DNA of 64,000 bases from CAVSRC01 sp963782045 (GTDB lineage: Bacteria; Pseudomonadota; Alphaproteobacteria; Rhizobiales; Kaistiaceae), in assembly GCA_963782045.1 (NCBI GenBank), contig CAWAIR010000033.1, positions 62,001-126,000 of the forward strand. Reading direction: 5' to 3'. A model generated the notes under the pieces. That model did not search any database, was not told where the DNA came from, and worked only from the letters and a program-made list of their open reading frames with translations. The translations under genes and the position numbers were made by a program. How positions within the stretch are numbered: the first letter of the stretch is position 1; every line of letters begins with the position of its first letter. Positions 34,206-40,835 of this stretch are shown piece after piece.

Positions 34206-34772
34206 ATGCATTTGATCGAGTTCTTTTCTTCCTTTACCCACCTTCCTGTCCACCTGGACGACGTGCGCGACCAGGTCAAGGAGCAGTGCGGGATCGACGA
34301 GATCAATTTCATTGCCGTCGATCTGGATACTAATATCTTGCTTGGAATGCATCGAAAGTATCGCCAGACAATACCTGGTGGTCAAGATCACCGCGTCATT
34401 CTGGATATCTACTATGCCGCGTCCATCGAGGATAACCTTGCTCTCAAGCGATTAGTGATATGCAAGGAACTGCTTCATTCTGCAGATTCCGATAAGGAGT
34501 TGGCACAATCACTGGATGCTGTCGACCGGCTCATCGAATTTATTGTCATACCCCCAGCGGCGGAACTTCCCGCTTCGGTCAAGTCTGACCACAACGGGAT
34601 TTTGTATACGCTGTTGGTCTTGTTGCCGCGTGATGCATTGCATATCTTGCGTCCAAAACATGATGCTGGCGCCATTAGCGTTGAGGATGTCGCACGCTTG
34701 GCCGAAATCCCAGAGGGCTATGCGAGACTAGCCTTATCCCCCATTTGGGAAAAGATCGTTGAGGCCATCTAG
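34206..34772 (+). CDS. Hypothetical 188-aa passenger protein with a degenerate HExxH-like motif
   Basis: Last gene of the element, ATG 34206 to TAG 34772, ending 4 bp before the right terminal repeat. It reads MHLIEFFSSFTHLPVHLDDV, INFIAVDLDTNILLGMHRKY, then LALKRLVICKELLHSADSDK. KELLH looks like an HExxH zinc-peptidase motif of the ImmA/IrrE type whose first His is Lys; the acidic helix after it (DKELAQSLDAVDRLIEFIV) would carry the third ligand. If it is of that fold it may be a non-catalytic or sensor version. Cytoplasmic. Function unknown. Confidence 0.65.
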   Translation: MHLIEFFSSFTHLPVHLDDVRDQVKEQCGIDEINFIAVDLDTNILLGMHRKYRQTIPGGQDHRVILDIYYAASIEDNLALKRLVICKELLHSADSDKELAQSLDAVDRLIEFIVIPPAAELPASVKSDHNGILYTLLVLLPRDALHILRPKHDAGAISVEDVARLAEIPEGYARLALSPIWEKIVEAI

Positions 34773-34776
34773 CGAT

Positions 34777-34802
34777 CTTGGTGCATCTGCTACCTAATCC
34801 CG
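34777..34802 (-). repeat. Right terminal inverted repeat (26 bp)
   Basis: Begins CTTGGTGCATC and ends TAATCCCG. Perfect reverse complement of 30728-30753. Confidence 0.95.
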
Positions 34803-34810
34803 CGGAAGTG
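34803..34810. repeat. 8 bp target-site duplication, right copy
   Basis: CGGAAGTG, identical to 30720-30727. It lies inside the glycosyltransferase codons for HFR. Confidence 0.9.
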
Positions 34811-35947
34811 ATTGGAGGTGCCGCCGAGCGGCAGCGGCATGTCGAGGGCGGCAAGGGTTGGCAGCAGCCCGTCGAACAGCGCCGAATATTCGATCTCGAA
34901 CTGGCGGGCGATGAGGCTGACCTCGCCATTGTCGACGAGGAGCGGCGCCTGCAGGCAGGCGATCTCCGGCGGCGAGCGCATGAAGGTCGCATAGGCCTCG
35001 CGCAGTTGCCTGGGGTGCGGCTGGTCCTCGGCGTCGTAGACGGTGACGAAATCGCCGCGGGCGAACGGCAGGGCGAAGGAGAGCGCCTTCGGCTTGGTGC
35101 GCGGCTCGCCCGGCGGCACGACGATGACTTCGAAGGGCGGCGCATCGCCCCATACCGCGGCCGCCGCGACCGTCTCGGCATCGTCCGCCTCGACGATCAG
35201 CTTGATGTCGAGGCGCTCGCGCGGCCAGTCGATGCGGCCGAGTGCCGCCACCAGGGCGGCAACGAGATGCGCCTCGCGGAGCAGCGGCACCAGGAGGGTG
35301 TAGACGGGCAGGTCGTCGTCGTCGTCGTCCGCCTCGATCGCCGGATCGGCATCGAGCGTGCGCCCGCGCACGAAACCGGCGGCGACGAAGCGCAGCACGG
35401 ATACGCCGAAGAAGAAGAAGGCGCCGACGAGGTTCAGCACGATGACGGTCGGCGCCAGCGCGGCGTGGACGGCGAGCGCGACGACGACGGCAAGACCGAG
35501 GCCGACGGCGAGCTGGCGCCCGGTGACGACGCGACGCGCCGAGAGATCCGGGTAGAGGATCGCCAGCCGGTTGACGGCGTTGGCGGCGAAGCGGGCGGCG
35601 CCGACGCTGATCAGCGCCGTACGGATCGCGGTCGGGGTCGCCACGCACAGACGCTGCCGCGCCGCCGGGTAGCGCGCCAGCCAATGGGCGATGTCGGGCA
35701 GCGCCTCCTCGTCGGGCGCCAGGAAGGCGAGCCCCTCGGCCCCCGCCGACTTGGCGAAGGTGCCCTGGCGGATCGCCGCCATGTCGACCAGCGCCCCGGC
35801 ACCGAGCTCGACCGCACGCGTGAACGGCAGGCCCAGCCGCCGTGCCCGCTCGGCATAGGCTCGATCGACGTTGTCCTTGGCATGGGCCGGCGCAACCTGG
35901 CGCTTGCCCGGTTCGACTCCTGCCATCTGCCCCCTGGCGCCGCTCAT
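34803..35947 (-). pseudogene. Family 2 glycosyltransferase, N-terminal fragment (gene split by insertion)
   Basis: The first ~380 residues of a membrane GT2. An N-terminal MshEN/GSPII_E-like domain (RRLGLPFTRAVELGAGALVD ... EGLAFLAPDEEALPDI) is followed by two membrane helices (LAVGLGLAVVVALAVHAAL; TVIVLNLVGAFFFFGVSVLR). The catalytic domain has YTLLVPLLREAHLVAALVAA, LIVEADDAETVAAAA and DFVTVYDAEDQPHPRQLREA, where DAED is the second metal-binding acidic motif. The frame runs into the transposon end at LGGTSNHFRG. The remaining half lies at 30098-30727. Likely an exopolysaccharide or beta-glucan synthase before disruption. Confidence 0.9.
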
Positions 35948-36041
35948 ACACGAGGCGCGCGGCGCATCTCGCCCGTGCTATTGTGATCCGGAATCGTGCA
36001 CTTCGTGAAGCCTCAATCTGCCGTTGAAGCCCTCAGCCCGC

Positions 36042-37130
36042 ATGTTTTTTTCCCGGATTTCGCGCCGCGCCGTCGTGGCGGTGGCGGTCGCGGGGATTGT
36101 CGTCGGCGCCGGACTGGCACTGGCGGCGGCACAGGAACAGCCGCTGACCATCGTGCCCCCCTCCGCACTGCTGCCGGCCGAACCCCCCGCGGCGACACCG
36201 CCACCGCCCGCCCAGCCGCCGGCCGCCGCCGAGCCGCAGCCGATGGCGCCCGCCGCCGCCGGGCCGTTCTCGGCCGCGGACCACGATGCGGTGGTGCCCG
36301 ATTTCTGGGATCCCAAGCGGCGCATCGAGCGGCCGGCGGCCGGCACGGTCCAGGCCATCCGCTTCATCACCACCGACGATTTTCCGCCGTTCAACTTCCT
36401 CGACGCCGACGGTCACCTGACCGGGTTCAACGTCGACCTGGCGCGGGCGATCTGCACCGAGCTGGCGGTGCCCTGCACCATCCAGGCGCGGCAATGGGAC
36501 GACCTGGCGAATCACCTCGCCGACAAGACGGCCGACGCGGCGATCGCCGGCATCGCGATCACCGCCGAGAACCGGGCAAGGCTCGATTTCTCCGACGTCT
36601 ACATGCGCCTGCCGGCGCGCTTCGTCGTCAGGCGGAGCCAAGCCAAGCTCGACATCTCGCCGGAAGGACTGCGCGGCCACACGCTGGCGGTGGTGACCGG
36701 GACGGCGCATGAGGCCTACCTCGCCTCCATGTTCCCCGAGATCGGCCGCAAGCTCTATCCGACGGCGGAGGCGGCGCGCGAGGCGGTCAAGTCGGGCGCG
36801 GCGGACGCGCATTTCGGCGACGGCCTGCAGCTCTCGTTCTGGCTGGCCAGCACCGGCGCCAACGACTGCTGCGTCTTCGCCGGCGGTCCCTATTTCGAAA
36901 CGCGCTTCTTCGGCCAGGGCTATGCCATCGCCTTCGCCAAGGGCGCGACCGACCTCAAGCACGCGGTCAACGCCGCCCTCCAGGCGATCTACGAAAAGGG
37001 CATCTACGCGGAACTCTATCTCCGCTATTTCCCGGTGGGCTTCTTACTTCCCCAGAGCGAATTCTCGAGGTGCGATAGCGGGCGCGGGCACCGCGCTCAA
37101 TTGCCGCGGTGGCCAGCGGGTCGAGGTTGA
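36042..37130 (+). CDS. ABC transporter substrate-binding protein (amino-acid type, SBP_bac_3)
   Basis: About 362 residues. A signal/anchor (RISRRAVVAVAVAGIVVGAG) is followed by a proline/alanine-rich linker of about 60 residues. The SBP_bac_3 domain comes next: RFITTDDFPPFNFLDADGHL, TGFNVDLARAICTELAVPCT, ADAAIAGIAITAENRARLDF and AYLASMFPEIGRKLYPTAEA. FGQGYAIAFAKGATDLKHAV is the usual last part. The C-terminal ~30 residues beyond YLRYFPVGF are antisense to the terB-like gene and look unnatural, so the true end may be near 37045. The long linker suggests the sensor-like, membrane-tethered subgroup. No permease gene nearby. Confidence 0.82.
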   Translation: MFFSRISRRAVVAVAVAGIVVGAGLALAAAQEQPLTIVPPSALLPAEPPAATPPPPAQPPAAAEPQPMAPAAAGPFSAADHDAVVPDFWDPKRRIERPAAGTVQAIRFITTDDFPPFNFLDADGHLTGFNVDLARAICTELAVPCTIQARQWDDLANHLADKTADAAIAGIAITAENRARLDFSDVYMRLPARFVVRRSQAKLDISPEGLRGHTLAVVTGTAHEAYLASMFPEIGRKLYPTAEAAREAVKSGAADAHFGDGLQLSFWLASTGANDCCVFAGGPYFETRFFGQGYAIAFAKGATDLKHAVNAALQAIYEKGIYAELYLRYFPVGFLLPQSEFSRCDSGRGHRAQLPRWPAGRG

Positions 37131-37485
37131 GCGAATCGCGCAGCATCTGGAGGAAGCGCAGCTCCTCCTGCTCGACATGGAGATCGGCCGCCGCAACCTC
37201 GACGGCAACCGCATAGGCCGTCTCGTGGAGACGCTGCGGCAGCGAGGTCGAGATGACCGACAGCACCGTCTCCAGGCCGTCATCCTCCTGGAGAAGCGTT
37301 CCGCACGCCTCGGCGACCGCCACCAGCTTGTTGATGTCGAAGTCGCCAAAGATCGGCAGGGTGCGGACGACATCGCCGATCTTCTTCAGCTCGCCGTCCG
37401 TCATGCTGCGGTCGGCGGCCGAAAGGGTGACCATGGTGTAGATCAGCGCCTCCTGCTGGGAGACCGGTTTGACCGTCCTGTTCAT
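36967..37485 (-). CDS. TerB-like (tellurite resistance TerB family) protein
   Basis: The recognisable part is MNRTVKPVSQQEALIYTMVT, LSAADRSMTDGELKKIGDVV, then TLLQEDDGLETVLSVISTSL and VAAADLHVEQEELRFLQMLR. These are the paired AAADG/AAAD-like helical repeats of TerB-type proteins, about 125 residues. The reading then runs on through an Arg/Pro-rich tail overlapping the 3' end of the binding-protein gene by 164 bp. A single-base change at about 37074 would end it at TAA near 37050 instead (...TREFALGK), so the tail may be an error product. Cytoplasmic; biological role not established. Confidence 0.75.
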   Translation of the reverse strand: MNRTVKPVSQQEALIYTMVTLSAADRSMTDGELKKIGDVVRTLPIFGDFDINKLVAVAEACGTLLQEDDGLETVLSVISTSLPQRLHETAYAVAVEVAAADLHVEQEELRFLQMLRDSLNLDPLATAAIERGARARYRTSRIRSGEVRSPPGNSGDRVPRRCPFRRSPGGRR

Positions 37486-37618
37486 CGCGTCCTTCGTCCT
37501 GCCTCGAGCGTGCGGGGCGGAACGTATGGCCTGGACGGGCGCTCCGCAAGGCGCGATTGTTGACGGCGGCGCCCCGTCTACCTAGGTTCCCCGCGCCTCC
37601 AGCCAGGAACCGATCCCA

Positions 37619-39271
37619 GTGTCGACTGCAAGCCCGCCGCCGCTCGCCCTCTCCGCCGACCTCGTCGCCGCCGCCCGGCGGTCGAAAGCCTGGCCGTTCG
37701 AGGAAGCGCAGAAGGTGGTGGAGCGGCTGAAGCGCCGCCCGGCGCCGGCCGGCGAGGTCATCTTCGAGACCGGCTATGGCCCCTCGGGCCTGCCGCACAT
37801 CGGCACCTTCGGCGAGGTCGCCCGCACCACCATGGTGCGCACCGCCTTCCGCCTGATCACCGAGGACAGGGTCCCGACGCGGCTGATCTGCTTCTCGGAC
37901 GACATGGATGGCCTGCGCAAGGTGCCCGGCAACGTGCCCAACCAGGAGCAGATGGCGGCCTACATCAACCAGCCGCTGACCAGGGTGCCGGACCCCTTCG
38001 GCGAATATGATTCCTTCGGCGGCGGCAACAACGCGCGCCTGCGCGCCTTCCTCGACCGTTTCGGCTTCGCCTACGAATTCATGAGCGCCACCGAGGCCTA
38101 CAAGGCCGGGCGCTTCGACGCGATGCTCAAGAAGATGCTGGGAGCCTACGACGAGGTGATGGCGATCATGCTGCCGTCGCTGCGCGAGGAACGCCAGCAG
38201 TCCTATTCGCCCTTCCTGCCGCTGTCACCGGTGAGCGGCGCGGTGCTGCAGGTGCCGATCGTCGAGCGCGACGTCGCGTCCGGCACCATCCTCTTCCGCG
38301 ACCCCGACAACGGCGACAAGCTGACCTCCGTCCCGGTCACCGGCGGCGCCGTCAAGTGCCAGTGGAAGGCCGACTGGGCGCTGCGCTGGGCGGCGCTCGG
38401 CATCGACTACGAGATGTCGGGCAAGGACCTGATCGATTCGGTCAAGCTGTCGAGCCGCATCTGCACGGTGCTCGGCGCCGAGCCGCCGGACGGGTTCAAC
38501 TACGAGCTCTTCCTCGATGAGAACGGCCAGAAGATCTCCAAGTCCAGGGGCAACGGCCTGACCATCGAGGAGTGGCTGGCCTATGCCTCGCCGGAGAGCC
38601 TGTCGCTGTTCATGTTCCAGAAGCCGCGGGCGGCCAAGCGGCTCCATTTCGACGTCATCCCCAAGGCGGTCGACGAATACTTCTCGTTCCTCGACGCCTA
38701 TCCGCGCCAGGCGGACGAGCAGCGGCTGGGCAACCCGGTGTGGCACATCCATGCCGGTGAACCGCCGACGATCGACATGCCGATCGCCTTCACCATGCTG
38801 CTCAACCTCGCCAGTGCCTCCAACGCCAACGACAAGGACGTGCTGTGGGGCTTCATCGTGCGCCACGTGAAGGGCGTGACGCCGGAGAGCCATCCCAAGC
38901 TCGACGAGATGGTCGGCTACGCGGTGCGCTACTATCACGACTTCGTCGCGCCGAAGAAGGTCTTCCGCGCGCCCGACGCGGTCGAGCGCGAGGCGCTTGC
39001 CACGCTCGACGCCAAGCTCGGGTCGCTGCCGGCCGACAGCGAAGCCGAGGCGATCCAGCATGCGGTGCTCGATGTGGCGCGTGCCATCCCGCGCTACCAG
39101 GACGCGGGCCGCAAGGGCCCCGACGGCGGCCCCGGCGTGTCGGTGGCGTGGTTCTCGACGCTTTACGAGATCCTGCTCGGCCAGGAGCGCGGGCCCCGCT
39201 TCGGCTCGTTCGTGTCGATCTACGGCGTCGCCGAGACGCGGACGCTGATCGCAAAGGCGCTCGCCGGCTAA
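37619..39271 (+). CDS. lysK: Lysyl-tRNA synthetase, class I
   Basis: A 550-residue class I LysRS, the archaeal-type enzyme that replaces class II LysS in many alphaproteobacteria. HIGH motif: GYGPSGLPHIGTFGEVART. KMSKS motif: NGQKISKSRGNGLTIEEWLA. Further family segments are FSDDMDGLRKVPGNVPNQEQ, the zinc/insert region CQWKADWALRWAALGIDYEM and SAKDL-like MSGKDLIDSVKLSSRICTVL. GTG 37619 is the start (VSTASPPPLALSADLVAAAR). It charges tRNA-Lys in the cytoplasm. Confidence 0.95.
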   Translation: MSTASPPPLALSADLVAAARRSKAWPFEEAQKVVERLKRRPAPAGEVIFETGYGPSGLPHIGTFGEVARTTMVRTAFRLITEDRVPTRLICFSDDMDGLRKVPGNVPNQEQMAAYINQPLTRVPDPFGEYDSFGGGNNARLRAFLDRFGFAYEFMSATEAYKAGRFDAMLKKMLGAYDEVMAIMLPSLREERQQSYSPFLPLSPVSGAVLQVPIVERDVASGTILFRDPDNGDKLTSVPVTGGAVKCQWKADWALRWAALGIDYEMSGKDLIDSVKLSSRICTVLGAEPPDGFNYELFLDENGQKISKSRGNGLTIEEWLAYASPESLSLFMFQKPRAAKRLHFDVIPKAVDEYFSFLDAYPRQADEQRLGNPVWHIHAGEPPTIDMPIAFTMLLNLASASNANDKDVLWGFIVRHVKGVTPESHPKLDEMVGYAVRYYHDFVAPKKVFRAPDAVEREALATLDAKLGSLPADSEAEAIQHAVLDVARAIPRYQDAGRKGPDGGPGVSVAWFSTLYEILLGQERGPRFGSFVSIYGVAETRTLIAKALAG

Positions 39272-39865
39272 CTAACCAGAGGTCGCAGGCTTCGGCGGGC
39301 AGTTCGCAGGGCGTTGCTGGCCCCGCCAGATGCCGCGCCCGGCGCAGAGCGCATCGCTCGCTGCCGAACGATACTTGTCGGTGGCAAGGTCGTTCGGCCG
39401 CGCCCAGCCTTCGGTGAGCAGCCACAGGCCGATGTCGCTCGTCCCGACCCGACAGGGCGCGGTGATCTCGCTGACGCCCTCGTCCGGGAAGTAGCACTCG
39501 ATGGCGCGGCCATGCAGGAAGCGGCGCAGCGAATAGAGCGCCGTGGTGCCGCAAGGCCAGCTTGCGGCCCCGGCGAGAGGACAGGTGGCATCGACCGGCG
39601 GCGGATCGACGCCGGCAACGTGGATCGTCTTGCCGTCCGTGTTGAAGGTCGCCGCGTCGCTGGTCTCGGGCAGGAAGAAGCGCCACCAGCGCGCCTTCGG
39701 CGGCGGTTTCTGCGGCGGTGCGACGCGCTCGAGCGGCCCGGTGACCTCCGGCCCCGGCGTCATGTCGGACGGCGTCACGTCGCGGACCTGGGGCAGGATC
39801 ACCACCTGCGCGGCCGCCGGGAAGGCGAGCAGCGCGAACAGGAGGAACGGAACGAGCCGCTTCAC
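39272..39865 (-). CDS. Exported thermonuclease-like (SNase-fold) protein
   Basis: A 197-residue protein with a signal peptide (VKRLVPFLLFALLAFPAAAQ) and a proline-rich linker. The following domain reads KTIHVAGVDPPPVDATCPLA, WPCGTTALYSLRRFLHGRAI, then CYFPDEGVSEITAPCRVGTS and LWLLTEGWARPNDLATDKYR, recalling staphylococcal-nuclease-like domains (IxLxGVDAP, A...L..ll, G.A...). The canonical catalytic Arg/Glu/Arg set is not obvious, so activity is doubtful. Four or more Cys suggest disulphides in the periplasm. GTG 39865 overlaps the upstream regulator stop (GTGA), so they are coupled. Confidence 0.72.
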   Translation of the reverse strand: MKRLVPFLLFALLAFPAAAQVVILPQVRDVTPSDMTPGPEVTGPLERVAPPQKPPPKARWWRFFLPETSDAATFNTDGKTIHVAGVDPPPVDATCPLAGAASWPCGTTALYSLRRFLHGRAIECYFPDEGVSEITAPCRVGTSDIGLWLLTEGWARPNDLATDKYRSAASDALCAGRGIWRGQQRPANCPPKPATSG

Positions 39866-40497
39866 TGGCTGGCCCAGATGATGCGCGCCATCCACTCGAT
39901 GTCGCGGAGGCCGAAGGTACGGCCCGGGTGGGCAGGATTGAGCGAGGCGAGCTCGACCGCGCGTGCCGTCTTCTTCACCAGGATCTTGGCCATGACCTCA
40001 CCGTCGCTGGTCTTGACGACGACGCGGTCGCCCTTGCGGCAGGTAGCGTCGCGCGCCACGATCAGGCGGTCGCCGTCGCGATAGAGCGGCATCATGGAAT
40101 CGCCGGTCACCTGCAGGGCGAAGACGTTGTCGCGGGTGCTCGCCGGAAAATCGACCTCCTCCCAGCCGCTGCCGGCGGGAAAGCCGGCGTCGTCGAAGAA
40201 GCCGCCGGCGCCCGCCTGGGCGAAGCCCAGAAGCGGCACCGGCCGCTTGACCGCCGGGCGGCGGGCGGCGGGCGCTGCCAGACCGAGGAAGACGGCAATT
40301 TCGGTGCCCGTCGCCTCCAGGATCTTGGCGATGCTCTCGGTCGACGGCCAGCGCGGTCGGCCGTCGACGGCAATCCGCTTCGACTTGTTGAACGTGGTCG
40401 GATCGAGCCCGGCCAGCCGCGCCAGGCCGGATGTGCTCAGGCGCTTGCGTTCGGCAAGCCGGTCGATGGCCGACCAGATGCGGGCATGGGACAGCAC
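39862..40497 (-). CDS. Helix-turn-helix/S24 peptidase-fold transcriptional regulator
   Basis: A 211-residue LexA/CI-like protein. The N-terminal XRE domain is RIWSAIDRLAERKRLSTSGL, ARLAGLDPTTFNKSKR. The C-terminal S24 domain has the serine in FALQVTGDSMMPLYRDGDRL and the lysine in TSDGEVMAKILVKK, the Ser-Lys dyad needed for self-cleavage. This architecture is a widespread alphaproteobacterial type. GTG 40497 has GGAGGG 8 nt upstream; the frame above it (to 40716) is intergenic. Two direct repeats in its promoter may be its own operators. Coupled to the nuclease-like gene by a 4-nt overlap. Confidence 0.9.
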   Translation of the reverse strand: MLSHARIWSAIDRLAERKRLSTSGLARLAGLDPTTFNKSKRIAVDGRPRWPSTESIAKILEATGTEIAVFLGLAAPAARRPAVKRPVPLLGFAQAGAGGFFDDAGFPAGSGWEEVDFPASTRDNVFALQVTGDSMMPLYRDGDRLIVARDATCRKGDRVVVKTSDGEVMAKILVKKTARAVELASLNPAHPGRTFGLRDIEWMARIIWASQ

Positions 40498-40524
40498 TGC
40501 CGGGTCCCTCCGTGCCGCCGGATC

Positions 40525-40564
40525 CCTGATCGTGATTCGGGGACAGGAATAAATACCTGATCGT
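40525..40564. promoter_or_regulatory. Direct repeat pair upstream of the S24 regulator
   Basis: CCTGATCGT occurs at 40525-40533 and again at 40556-40564, 31 bp apart (three helical turns), in the promoter of the minus-strand S24-type gene. Autoregulatory operators are a reasonable guess. The rest of 40498-40835 has no gene; 40811-40835 precedes podJ. Confidence 0.45.
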
Positions 40565-40835
40565 CTTAACGCCTGAGCGCCGCCAGGTCCAGACCCGGAA
40601 GCGCCGGTCCGCCTGCCGCGCGGCGGCGCGGAGACCCGCCGGCAGCGGCGGCGATGGTTAAGGCTCGTTACCAGAAGATTCCCGCAATGCCTGCGGGTTA
40701 ACGGCTTGTTTACCATGTTCGAAGAAGTCTCGACGGAGGCGCAGGGACGTCCGATTCCTTTTCGGCGCGTCCATCATCCGGCAGCTTTCGGCGGAATTCT
40801 GCTGACCACCCTGCGCCGCGGCGAGGGGTCGAGCG

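Larger units (their letters stand above)
30728..34802. mobile_element. IS1595-family transposon with passenger genes and a tRNA-like gene
   Basis: A 4,075 bp element bounded by perfect 26 bp inverted repeats and an 8 bp direct repeat, inserted in a glycosyltransferase gene. It encodes a zinc-ribbon DDE transposase of ISXO2/IS1595 type plus passengers: a 48-aa membrane peptide, two coiled-coil/winged-helix-like proteins, a DUF6471 protein on the other strand, two further unknown proteins and a type II tRNA-like gene. Base composition is visibly less GC-rich than the host around it, and codon use includes codons rare in neighbours, so it is a recent arrival. The perfect ends suggest it is still mobile. 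Confidence 0.93.
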
